This document shows, piece after piece, positions 1-6,596 of a stretch of DNA of 9,417 nt. A program made the translations under genes and the position numbers. The stretch is from NCBI GenBank assembly GCA_027030435.1, contig JALVEX010000280.1:1-9417 (forward strand), read 5' to 3'. This DNA comes from Paracoccaceae bacterium. Lineage in GTDB: Bacteria > Pseudomonadota > Alphaproteobacteria > Rhodobacterales > Rhodobacteraceae. The notes beneath the pieces were generated by a model that was given only the letters and a program-made list of their open reading frames with translations, ran no database searches and was not told the DNA's origin. Within the stretch, counting starts at the first letter, position 1, and every line of letters begins with the position of its first letter.

Positions 1-239
1 CCCACGGCCTGCCCGAACAGGCCCCCTTCGATCGCATCATCCTTACCGCCGCCGCCGAGGATCCCCCCTCGCCGCTCCTGGCGCAATTGCGGGTGGGCGG
101 GGTGATGGTGCTGCCGGTGGGCCAGTCCGACACGGTGCAGAACCTGATCCGCGTCACCCGCACGGAGAGAGGATTCGATTACGACGAATTGCGCCAGGTG
201 CGCTTCGTGCCCCTCCTCGAAGGGCTGGGCAATGAATGA
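1..239 (+). CDS. pcm: Protein-L-isoaspartate O-methyltransferase, C-terminal part (5' end outside window)
   Basis: The last 78 codons of a reading frame that enters from the left edge and stops at TGA 237-239. The family transfers a methyl group from S-adenosylmethionine to L-isoaspartyl residues in damaged cytosolic proteins and so starts their repair. Visible are the family's core strand and loop (APFDRIILTAAAE, partial residues 7-19), the following PP..LL.QL..GG segment, the VLPVG strand, and the closing QVRFVPLLEG, which matches the usual RFVPL ending. The SAM-binding N-terminal half is not in the window. A LysM/M23 lipoprotein follows 79 nt downstream, as in the conserved surE-pcm-nlpD order of many Proteobacteria; surE would be expected to the left, but this cannot be seen. 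The assignment is firm although only the C-terminus is present. Confidence 0.9.
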   Translation, partial: HGLPEQAPFDRIILTAAAEDPPSPLLAQLRVGGVMVLPVGQSDTVQNLIRVTRTERGFDYDELRQVRFVPLLEGLGNE

Positions 240-253
240 AAACCCTGTATAAT
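225..253 (+). promoter_or_regulatory. Possible promoter for nlpD (perfect TATAAT)
   Basis: A perfect TATAAT lies at 248-253, just after the pcm stop and 65 nt before the nlpD start. A hexamer 17 nt upstream (225-230, CTGGGC) matches the -35 consensus poorly. The sequence AATAAC is repeated at 251-256 and 261-266. This could let nlpD be expressed apart from pcm. It rests on the -10 match alone. Confidence 0.35.
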
Positions 254-318
254 AACGCCCAATAACAAGAGCCCGCATGATCGGCGCTCGCATATTGAGG
301 TAATACGAGGATACGAGC

Positions 319-1482
319 ATGTCCCCTTCCCGCCACACCCGCGGCGCATTGCGTGCGGCCCTTCTGGGCTCCGCCCTCGCGGCCCTTTCCGCCTGCGACA
401 GCTTCGATATCGATCTGCGCCCCCCCGGCATGGACACCACCCCCGCCGTGCGCCGCGCCACCGCCCCGCGCCCCGCGCCCGATGATCGCGGCGTCATCTC
501 CTACCCCAATTACCAGGTCGTCGTCGCCCGACCGGGCGATACGGTGGCGGATGTGGCCCGGCGCATCGGGCTCGATCCCGATGAGCTTGCCCGCTACAAT
601 GGCCTCTCGAAAGACGTGCGCCTGCGCGGCGGCGAGATCCTCGCGCTCCCGCGGCGCGTGAGCGAGCCCTCCCCGGCCACCGGCGCGCCCGCAGCCAACA
701 CCGCAACCGGCGAGCGGATCGACATCACCACCTTGGCCGACAACGCCATCAGCCAGGCGGGAAGCGGGGGCACAGCCCGCGCAGAGCCAACCCGCCCGCG
801 CGATGGCGTCGAGCCGATCCGCCACAAGGTCGAACGCGGCGAAACCGCCTATTCCATCGCCCGGCTCTACAATGTCTCCGTGCGCGCGCTCGCCGAATGG
901 AACGGCCTCGGCCCCGATCTCTCGGTGCGCGAGGGCCAGTATCTGCTGATCCCCGTCGCGCGTGACACCGAAACCGCCGCGAAGCGCAGGACAACCCCTC
1001 CCGGCAAGGGCTCCCCCACGCCTCCGCCGCCAAGCGCCGCGAAACCGCTGCCGCGCCGGGACGCGCGCCCAACGCCGCCGGCCGCGAAGCCTCCCTCCCC
1101 CGATCTCGGCAGCGAGCGCACCGCCGCATCAGGCAGTGCGCGCCTCGCCTTTCCCGTGGAGGGCAAGATCATCCGCGCCTATTCGAAAGACAACGAAGGC
1201 ATCGATATCGCCGCCCCGGCCGGCACGCCGGTGCGCGCTGCCGATGCGGGCACCGTGGCCGCCATCACCCGCGACACCGACAAGATCCCGATCCTCGTGA
1301 TCCGCCATGCGGGCGGCCTCCTCACCGTCTATGCCAATATCGATGGCATCACGGTGAAGAAGGGCGATCGCGTGAAGCGCGGCCAGAAGATCGCGGTGGT
1401 GCGCAAGGGCAAGCCCACCTTCGTCCATTTCGAGGTCCGAAAGGGCATCGATGCCGTGGATCCGATGCCCTATCTGAACTGA
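319..1482 (+). CDS. nlpD: NlpD/DipM-type lipoprotein: two LysM domains and a degenerate M23 (LytM) domain
   Basis: A 387-residue envelope lipoprotein. A basic N-terminus and hydrophobic segment lead to a lipobox LSAC with acylated Cys26; the +2 residue is Asp27. Two peptidoglycan-binding LysM domains follow at about 65-112 and 167-213, then a Pro/Ala/Lys-rich linker (about 214-270) and an M23 fold at about 278-383. The M23 metal site is degenerate. The usual HxxxD reads N292...D296, the middle His position reads N340 (YAN), and the HxH pair reads F368-V-H370. It is therefore unlikely to cleave peptidoglycan. NlpD and EnvC in E. coli have the same kind of loss and act by switching on cell-wall amidases at the division site; that role is inferred here. 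The start is supported by GAGG at 307-310, 8 nt before ATG. Synteny behind pcm fits NlpD. DipM is an alternative name for related alphaproteobacterial proteins. Confidence 0.85.
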   Translation: MSPSRHTRGALRAALLGSALAALSACDSFDIDLRPPGMDTTPAVRRATAPRPAPDDRGVISYPNYQVVVARPGDTVADVARRIGLDPDELARYNGLSKDVRLRGGEILALPRRVSEPSPATGAPAANTATGERIDITTLADNAISQAGSGGTARAEPTRPRDGVEPIRHKVERGETAYSIARLYNVSVRALAEWNGLGPDLSVREGQYLLIPVARDTETAAKRRTTPPGKGSPTPPPPSAAKPLPRRDARPTPPAAKPPSPDLGSERTAASGSARLAFPVEGKIIRAYSKDNEGIDIAAPAGTPVRAADAGTVAAITRDTDKIPILVIRHAGGLLTVYANIDGITVKKGDRVKRGQKIAVVRKGKPTFVHFEVRKGIDAVDPMPYLN

Positions 1483-1516
1483 CCGGCATATCATCACTGG
1501 TCCTGCAAATATCCCC

Positions 1517-1532
1517 GCCGGAGGCATCCGGC
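1517..1532. repeat. Short perfect hairpin downstream of nlpD
   Basis: GCCGGA (1517-1522) and TCCGGC (1527-1532) form a 6-bp stem with a GGCA loop, 34 nt after the nlpD stop. No T-run follows on the plus strand, so it is not a standard intrinsic terminator. It may cap the nlpD transcript. Confidence 0.3.
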
Positions 1533-1590
1533 CGCTGCCACGGGCGCAGAGGCCGGGCCACTTCAAATTCGCGCCGTAACCGGCTGGAGC

Positions 1591-1621
1591 AAAAAGAAAA
1601 GGGGGAGCCCGAGGGCTCCCC
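1591..1621 (-). terminator. Rho-independent terminator at the end of the nrdJ transcription unit
   Basis: GGGGAGCCC (1602-1610) is the reverse complement of GGGCTCCCC (1613-1621), giving a GC-rich stem with a short CGAG loop after the innermost pairs open. On the minus strand the stem is followed directly by a T-rich tract (complement of 1591-1600, TTTTCTTTTT), so it terminates transcription coming from nrdJ about 130 nt upstream. On the plus strand only TTGAGTTTC follows, so it would be at best a weak terminator for nlpD. Confidence 0.85.
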
Positions 1622-1677
1622 TTGAGTTTCACGGATCAGGCTCATCCTTACCGCCCGATATCTGCTCTTGCCTGCGG

Positions 1678-1693
1678 CCTGACCCGCGTCAGG
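1678..1693 (-). repeat. Hairpin in the nrdJ 3' region
   Basis: CCTGAC (1678-1683) and GTCAGG (1688-1693) form a perfect 6-bp stem with a 4-nt CCGC loop. It lies between the UUCG hairpin after the nrdJ stop and the terminator, so it would be part of the nrdJ 3' untranslated region. Confidence 0.35.
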
Positions 1694-1718
1694 GGCGAGC
1701 GCACCCGCCCCGGAACTC

Positions 1719-1744
1719 CGCCCGCGCCCCGAAGGGCACGGGCG
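1719..1744 (-). repeat. 11-bp UUCG-capped hairpin 8 nt after the nrdJ stop
   Basis: On the minus strand the arms are CGCCCGTGCCC and GGGCGCGGGCG with a TTCG loop. All 11 positions pair, one as a T-G wobble. In RNA this is a C(UUCG)G tetraloop, an exceptionally stable cap. No T-run follows, so it more likely protects the 3' end or halts ribosomes or exonuclease than terminates transcription by itself. Confidence 0.6.
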
Positions 1745-1752
1745 AAAACTCG

Positions 1753-4700
1753 TCAACTGCACCCGCTGGTCGCTCCGCAGGTGTTGCACTTCATGCAGGT
1801 GCCGTTGCGCACCAGCGTGTAATTCCCGCATTCGCCGCAGGGATCGCCCTCGTATCCCTGCATCCTGGCCTTGGTGCGGGCGTCCATTTCCGTGCTGCCC
1901 TGGCTCGCCGCCACCGTCGGCTCGGCCACGGCCACGCCGCCGGAGGCCTGCGCGGCTGCCTGCTGGTGGGCGACATCGCCGGCCGCCTTGTTCATCCCGC
2001 CCTGCAGCACCACCAGATCCTGGGGCACGCGCTTTCTGAGATAGCCCGTCGAGGTGATCTGGCGCAGCACCTCGAGCGAGCGCGAGGCCGCCTCGCCGCT
2101 CATCTCGCGGATATTGGAAACCCCTTCCTCGGCGCCACGGCCCAGATCGTCGAAACGCGCGCCCTCGGGCTCGATATGGGCGAGATCGGTGCGGTCGAGA
2201 TAGCTCACCGCCAGTTCGCGGAAGATGTAATCGAGGATCGAGGTGGCGTTCTTGATGCTGTCGTTGCCCTGCACCATGCCCGCGGGCTCGAACTTGGTGA
2301 AGGTGAAGGCATCGACGAATTCCTCGAGCGGCACGCCGTATTGCAGGCCCACCGAAACGGCGATGGCGAAATTGTTCATCATCGCCCGGAAGCCCGCGCC
2401 TTCCTTGTGCATGTCGATGAAGATCTCGCCGAGGCTGCCGTCCTCGTATTCGCCGGTGCGCAGGTAAACCTTGTGCCCGCCCACGATCGCCTTCTGCGTA
2501 TAGCCCTTGCGCCGCGCGGGCAGCTTTTCGCGGTGGCTGCGCACCACTTCCTTCACCACCACCTTCTCGACGATCTTCTCCGCCAGCACCTGCGCCTTTT
2601 CCTGCGCGCTGCCGCTCTCGAGCGCCTCGGCCGCCTCGTCGTCATCCTCGATGAGCGCGGAGGCCAGCGGCTGGCTCAGCTTCGAGCCGTCACGGTAAAG
2701 CGCATTGGCCTTCACCCCGAGCGACCAGCTGAGCTCGTATGCTTCGAGGCAATCCTCGATGGTGGCGTGATTGGCCATGTTGATGGTTTTCGAGATCGCA
2801 CCCGAGATGAAGCTCTGCGCCGCCGCCATCATGCGAATATGGCTTTCCACCGAAAGATAGCGCTTGCCCTTGCGCCCGCAGGCATTGGCGCAATCGAACA
2901 CGCTGTAATGCTCCTCCTTCAGATGCGGCGCGCCCTCGAGCGTCATGGTGCCGCAGACGTGATCGTTCGCCGCCTCGATATCGGCGCGCGAGAAGCCGAG
3001 GTGGCTCAGCATGTCGAAGGTCGGATCGTTGAGCTTCTCGGCCGGGATCCCCAGCACATCGGTGCAGAACGCCTCGCCCAGCGTCCATTGATTGAACACG
3101 AAGCGGATATCGAAGGCCGAGGGCAGCGCGGCCTCGATCTTCTCGATCTCGGCGGGGCCGAAGCCGTGGCCCACGAGCGCCGTGTGGTTGATGCCGGGCG
3201 CGTTGCCAAGCGTGCCGTGGCCCACGGCGTAGGAGATGATCTCCTCGATCTCGGCCGGGCCGTAGCCGAGCTTTTCAAGCGCCGCGGGCACCGAACGGTT
3301 GATGATCTTGAAATAGCCGCCGCCCGCGAGCTTCTTGAATTTCACCAGCGCGAAATCGGGCTCGATGCCGGTGGTGTCGCAATCCATCACGAGGCCGATG
3401 GTGCCGGTGGGGGCGATCACCGTGGTTTGGGCGTTGCGGTAGCCGTGCTTTTCGCCGAGCTTCAGCGCCTCCCGCCAGGCGCCCATGGCCAGATCCACCA
3501 GCCGCGGATCGGGGCAGCTGGCATGATCGAGCGGCACGGGCTTCACCGCAAGCCCTTCATAGCCTTCGGTTTTCCCCTCTGCCGCGCGGGCGTGATTGCG
3601 GATCACCCGCAGCATGTGGGGCGCATTGCGCTCATAGCCCGGGAAGGGGCCAAGCTCGCCGGCGATCTCGGCCGAGGTGGCATAGGCAACGCCCGTCATG
3701 ATCGCCGTGAGCGCGCCGCACATGGCACGTCCCTCGGCGCTGTCATAGCCAAGCCCCATGTTCATCAGGAGCCCGCCGATATTGGCATAGCCAAGGCCGA
3801 GCGTGCGGAAATCATAGGAAAGCTGGGCGATTTCCTTCGAGGGAAACTGCGCCATCATCACCGCGATCTCGAGCGTCAGGGTCCACAGCCGCGTGGCGTG
3901 CATGTAATCCTCGGCCTGGAACGCACCATCCTTGAGGAAGGTCAAGAGGTTCATGCTGGCGAGGTTGCAGGCGGTATCATCGAGGAACATGTATTCCGAA
4001 CACGGATTCGAGCCGCGGATCTCGCCATCCTCGGGGCAGGTGTGCCAGGCATTGACCGTATCGTGAAACTGGATGCCGGGATCGGCGCAGGCCCAGGCGG
4101 CATGGCCGATCTGCTGCCACAGATCGCGCGCCTTGATGGTCTTCGCCACCTTGCCGTCGGTGCGGTTGAGAAGCGCCCAGTCGCCATCCTCCTTCACCGC
4201 CTTCAGGAAAGCGTCCGTCACCCGGATGGAATTGTTGGAATTCTGGCCCGAAACGGTGTTGTAGGCTTCGCTGTCCCAGTCGGTGTCATAGGTGGGGAAC
4301 TCGATCGAGGTATAGCCCTGGCGCGCGTATTGCAGCACGCGGTTGATGTAGGTCTCGGGAATCATGGCGCTTTTCGCGCTGCGGATCGCCGCTTTCAGCG
4401 CCGGGTTGGCCTTCGGATCGGTGGCATCCTCTTCCTTGCCGTCCCATTTGGCGATGGCGGCGAAGATCTCGTTCAGCTTCTGCTCGTGCATCTTCGAGCC
4501 CGCCACCAGCGAGGCCACCTTCTGCTCTTCGCGCACCTTCCAGTTGATGAATTCCTCAATGTCGGGGTGATCGGCGTCAACGATCACCATCTTCGCCGCG
4601 CGCCGCGTGGTGCCGCCTGATTTGATGGCGCCGGCCGCGCGGTCACCGATCCTGAGGAACCCCATCAGCCCCGAGGATTTCCCGCCGCCCGAAAGCGGCT

Positions 4701-5427
4701 CGCCATCGGCGCGCAGGCTCGAGAAATTGGTGCCCGTGCCCGAGCCGTATTTGAACAGCCGCGCCTCGCGCACCCAGAGATCCATGATCCCGCCATCGCC
4801 CACCAGATCATCCTTCACCGACTGGATGAAGCAGGCATGCGGCTGGGGATGCTCGTAGGCGGAAGCGGAGCGGGTGAGCCTGCCGCTCTCGTGATCCACG
4901 TAATAATGCCCCTGGCTCGGCCCGTCGATGCCATAGGCCCAATGGAGGCCGGTGTTGAACCACTGCGGGCTGTTGGGCGCGCCCATCTGGGTGGCCAGCA
5001 TGTAGCGCATTTCGTCCATGTAGGCGCGGGCATCGGCCTCGCTGCTGAAATAGCCGCCCTTCCAGCCCCAGTATGTCCAGGCGCCGGCGAGGCGGTCAAA
5101 CACCTGCCTGGCGCTGGTTTCGCCGCCGTAGCGCTCGTCTTCGGGGAGTTCGGCCAGCGCCTTTTCATCGGCCACCGAACGCCACAGGAATTTCGGAACA
5201 CCCTTTTCCCGCACGCGCTTCAGCCGCGCCGGCACGCCCGCCTTGCGGAAATATTTCTGCGCGATCACGTCAGACGCCACCTGCGACCACCCGGCCGGCA
5301 CCTCGCATTCATCCAGCCTGAACACCACCGTGCCATCGGGATTGCGAATCTCCGAGCTGGTGATCTTGAACTCGACAGCCCCATAGGCGCCTGTTTCTTC
5401 GGTGGTGAATCTGCGTTCTATCTTCAT
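1753..5427 (-). CDS. nrdJ: Adenosylcobalamin-dependent (class II) ribonucleotide reductase
   Basis: A cytosolic enzyme of 1224 residues that reduces ribonucleotides to deoxyribonucleotides for DNA synthesis. It makes its radical from adenosylcobalamin and so needs neither oxygen nor an iron subunit. The catalytic core is intact. C199 (HACF) and C487 (ACNLAS) fit the redox pair of the active site, and N474-P-C476-S-E478 fits the thiyl-radical triad. The PTGTIG loop lies at 673-678. After a charged, coiled-coil-like linker (about 915-960) comes the TSCPAD-type module (about 972-1080). The tail has a cysteine cluster (C1197, C1200, C1211, C1214, C1217, C1223), typical of long NrdJ proteins and expected to carry reducing equivalents or zinc. 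The start is set by GAGG 5 nt before ATG. It is monocistronic, with NrdR-like boxes upstream and a terminator downstream. No cobalamin riboswitch is visible. Length and motifs show no truncation. Confidence 0.97.
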   Translation of the reverse strand: MKIERRFTTEETGAYGAVEFKITSSEIRNPDGTVVFRLDECEVPAGWSQVASDVIAQKYFRKAGVPARLKRVREKGVPKFLWRSVADEKALAELPEDERYGGETSARQVFDRLAGAWTYWGWKGGYFSSEADARAYMDEMRYMLATQMGAPNSPQWFNTGLHWAYGIDGPSQGHYYVDHESGRLTRSASAYEHPQPHACFIQSVKDDLVGDGGIMDLWVREARLFKYGSGTGTNFSSLRADGEPLSGGGKSSGLMGFLRIGDRAAGAIKSGGTTRRAAKMVIVDADHPDIEEFINWKVREEQKVASLVAGSKMHEQKLNEIFAAIAKWDGKEEDATDPKANPALKAAIRSAKSAMIPETYINRVLQYARQGYTSIEFPTYDTDWDSEAYNTVSGQNSNNSIRVTDAFLKAVKEDGDWALLNRTDGKVAKTIKARDLWQQIGHAAWACADPGIQFHDTVNAWHTCPEDGEIRGSNPCSEYMFLDDTACNLASMNLLTFLKDGAFQAEDYMHATRLWTLTLEIAVMMAQFPSKEIAQLSYDFRTLGLGYANIGGLLMNMGLGYDSAEGRAMCGALTAIMTGVAYATSAEIAGELGPFPGYERNAPHMLRVIRNHARAAEGKTEGYEGLAVKPVPLDHASCPDPRLVDLAMGAWREALKLGEKHGYRNAQTTVIAPTGTIGLVMDCDTTGIEPDFALVKFKKLAGGGYFKIINRSVPAALEKLGYGPAEIEEIISYAVGHGTLGNAPGINHTALVGHGFGPAEIEKIEAALPSAFDIRFVFNQWTLGEAFCTDVLGIPAEKLNDPTFDMLSHLGFSRADIEAANDHVCGTMTLEGAPHLKEEHYSVFDCANACGRKGKRYLSVESHIRMMAAAQSFISGAISKTINMANHATIEDCLEAYELSWSLGVKANALYRDGSKLSQPLASALIEDDDEAAEALESGSAQEKAQVLAEKIVEKVVVKEVVRSHREKLPARRKGYTQKAIVGGHKVYLRTGEYEDGSLGEIFIDMHKEGAGFRAMMNNFAIAVSVGLQYGVPLEEFVDAFTFTKFEPAGMVQGNDSIKNATSILDYIFRELAVSYLDRTDLAHIEPEGARFDDLGRGAEEGVSNIREMSGEAASRSLEVLRQITSTGYLRKRVPQDLVVLQGGMNKAAGDVAHQQAAAQASGGVAVAEPTVAASQGSTEMDARTKARMQGYEGDPCGECGNYTLVRNGTCMKCNTCGATSGCS

Positions 5428-5526
5428 TTCTGCCTCTGTCCCGTCTTTCCCGGTGCCCGGTCTCTTTCAGCCGTTTGCACCCAACCATTACGCACCAACC
5501 ACCCCGGAAGAGGCAAAGAACACCCA

Positions 5527-5550
5527 TCGGCAAATCCAGCCTTTTGCCGA
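5527..5550 (-). promoter_or_regulatory. 8-bp dyad in the presumed nrdJ leader
   Basis: TCGGCAAA (5527-5534) and TTTGCCGA (5543-5550) are perfect inverted copies with an 8-nt spacer, about 100 nt before the nrdJ start. A second dyad, CCCGC/GCGGG (5556-5560, 5568-5572), lies just upstream of it. They may be RNA stem-loops in the leader or an operator. No U-run follows, so this is not a classical attenuator. Confidence 0.4.
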
Positions 5551-5571
5551 AAACGCCCGCTTGAGACGCGG

Positions 5572-5587
5572 GTATGATGTATTGTGT
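5572..5587 (-). promoter_or_regulatory. NrdR-box-like site, promoter-distal copy nearer to nrdJ
   Basis: The 16-mer matches the NrdR-box consensus as I recall it (acaCwAtATaTwgtgt) at 11 of 16 positions, including the whole TATTGTGT half. It begins 41 nt from the start of the better box at 5613, close to four helical turns. Tandem phased boxes are the usual arrangement for this repressor of ribonucleotide reductase genes. Confidence 0.45.
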
Positions 5588-5612
5588 CTTTCGTCCCTCC
5601 CCGAAGGCGAGG

Positions 5613-5628
5613 CCACTAAATCTTGTGG
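5613..5628 (-). promoter_or_regulatory. NrdR-box-like site upstream of nrdJ
   Basis: CCACTAAATCTTGTGG matches 12 of 16 positions of the NrdR-box consensus and lies within a longer dyad, GGCCAC (5611-5616) and GTGGCC (5625-5630). It is 185 nt upstream of the nrdJ start codon. NrdR is a zinc-finger/ATP-cone repressor that senses the dATP/ATP state and controls ribonucleotide reductase genes, so the location fits. The nrdR gene is not in this window. Confidence 0.55.
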
Positions 5629-5892
5629 CCCCTCGGTCGGCCAACACAAATTGACGTATGAAGAGGCCGGCCGTCAACGAAAAAATTTGAGCCGGGCCAC
5701 AGATTTTTCGCTTGACGTGACGAAGGAGCGGGCAGCTGCGCTTCGGGCGCGAGAATGGCTGACGGCAAGAAAACGCCGCATCCGGCAGACTTATGGCGAA
5801 AGGCTGAAGAAAAGCTGCAGGCCCGGCGGCGCGGGCGCGTGATTCGAGTCCGGCGGGGCCGGTATTGTCCCGGTGCGCGTTACTGCGTCAGT

Positions 5893-5933
5893 GCGCCGGA
5901 ACCGGGTTGCATGGATGCAACAGGCGCCGGAAC
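5893..5933. repeat. Hairpin flanked by 10-bp direct repeats, next to tRNA-Pro
   Basis: GCGCCGGAAC occurs at 5893-5902 and again at 5924-5933. Between the copies lies GTTGCA-TGGA-TGCAAC (5906-5921), a perfect 6-bp stem with a tetraloop. The group sits 25-65 nt beyond the 3' end of tRNA-Pro on the tRNA's own strand, so it may be a processing or 3'-end signal. No T-run follows. Confidence 0.4.
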
Positions 5934-5957
5934 AGGGCCTGCGTCGCAGGAGGGAGA

Positions 5958-6034
5958 TGGTCGGGACGGCAGGATTTGAACCTGCGACCTACGGTACCCA
6001 AAACCGTCGCGCTACCAGACTGCGCTACGCCCCG
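5958..6034 (-). tRNA. tRNA-Pro (anticodon UGG), CCA encoded
   Basis: A 77-nt gene on the minus strand. The acceptor arms CGGGGCG and CGTCCCG pair over seven positions with one G-T pair. The anticodon stem ACGGT/ACCGT encloses the loop TTTGGGT, giving anticodon TGG, which reads CCA, CCG and other CCN codons through wobble. The T arm contains GGTTCAAATCC and the D arm contains GTAGCGCAG...GGTAGCGC. The discriminator A and CCA end are encoded. The sequence closely parallels the E. coli tRNA-Pro(UGG) layout. It lies 67 nt beyond the DUF192 stop on the same strand. No neighbouring integrase or duplicated 3' end was seen. Confidence 0.97.
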
Positions 6035-6101
6035 ATCCGCGCCTTCCTAACGCCTGCGCGGCGCAAAGAAAAGCCCAAGATGCAGGTGGCGGCGGGAGGG
6101 A

Positions 6102-6596
6102 TCAGGGCCGGCAGGGCCAGAGCGCCGGCTGGCCGCGAAAGGCGGGGTGGCGCACCTGCGTGCCGGGGGTGATGCCGAGCTCGGCCACGCGTCCGGCATT
6201 GATCTCGAGCACCGCCAGCACATCCTCGACGCCCGGAATCGGGGTTTCGTCAAGCGGGCGGGCGTTTTCGTGAATCTCACGCACGCGCCCCAGCCTGTCG
6301 ATGAAGAGCATGTCGAGGGGGATGAGTGTGTTCTTCATCCAGAAGCTGACCCGCCGCGGGCTCGGGTAAACGAAGAGCATCCCCGCATCGGGGGCCAGTT
6401 CGCGGCGAAACATCAGCCCCCGGCCCCGCTCGGCCGGATCGTCGGCGATTTCCACCCGGAAATGCGCCTCGCCCCAGGGGCCGCGCAGATCGATCCGATC
6501 CGGCGCACATTCGCCGGCCGCCGCCCGCCCGGCGAGGACACCGGCCAACAGCGCCGCCGCCAGGGCGGCGCGCGCAAGGCGCCGCCAAGGCTTCAC
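6102..6596 (-). CDS. DUF192 family secreted protein
   Basis: A 164-residue protein if begun at the GTG whose first bases overlap the upstream gene's stop (GTGA, 6593-6596). A longer reading with an upstream start would run through the cold-shock gene and is unlikely. Residues 1-27 look like a Sec signal peptide (KPWRRLAR, then an Ala/Leu-rich core), with probable cleavage after RAAA. The DUF192 domain (PF02643) spans about 42-152 and shows its signatures GLMFR (60-64), GMLFVY (72-77), FWMKNT (85-90), IPLD (92-95) and VLE (129-131). The biochemical role of this family is not established. Cysteines at 30 and 162 of the precursor could form a disulfide in the periplasm. The overlap with the cold-shock gene implies translational coupling and one transcript. 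Family confidence is high; start confidence is moderate. Confidence 0.88.
   Translation of the reverse strand: MKPWRRLARAALAAALLAGVLAGRAAAGECAPDRIDLRGPWGEAHFRVEIADDPAERGRGLMFRRELAPDAGMLFVYPSPRRVSFWMKNTLIPLDMLFIDRLGRVREIHENARPLDETPIPGVEDVLAVLEINAGRVAELGITPGTQVRHPAFRGQPALWPCRP

Larger units (their letters stand above)
5428..5957. other. 530-nt gene-free stretch between nrdJ and tRNA-Pro
   Basis: No frame here resembles a known protein. The nrdJ-proximal part (5428-5580) would be the nrdJ leader and holds two dyads. The middle (5572-5628) holds two NrdR-like boxes. An AT-rich patch at 5641-5715 contains A6 and T5 tracts and a TTGACG/CGTCAA inverted pair (5651-5656, 5672-5677), each arm of which resembles a -35 element. 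The part near the tRNA (5893-5933) holds a hairpin flanked by direct repeats. One short frame starting at ATG 5755 lacks a good ribosome site and runs through the tRNA, so I do not call it. Confidence 0.6.

Noticed and set aside
1966..4620. 884-codon open frame on the plus strand inside nrdJ
   Set aside because: It lies wholly antisense to a full-length, motif-complete nrdJ. Its composition (runs of His, Arg, Ala, Gly) is what the complement of a GC-rich gene gives, and no family is recognisable.
5651..5710. AT-rich dyads (TTGACG/CGTCAA; CGAAAAAT/ATTTTTCG) as a terminator or promoter
   Set aside because: The stems are AT-rich or widely spaced, and no convincing -10 element or T-run is correctly placed on either strand, so I do not assign a function.
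5428..5957. Adenosylcobalamin riboswitch upstream of nrdJ
   Set aside because: Expected as a possibility for a B12-dependent enzyme, but I find no B12-box-like sequence or riboswitch core on the minus strand here.
5755..5979. Short plus-strand frame beginning MADGKKTPHPADLW
   Set aside because: The first 28 residues look protein-like, but the only AAGGAG is about 27 nt before the ATG and the frame runs into the antisense of tRNA-Pro. Conservation of the first part in relatives would reopen it.
5958..6034. tRNA-Pro as an integration site of a mobile element
   Set aside because: No second copy of the tRNA 3' end, no integrase and no composition shift are present in the window.
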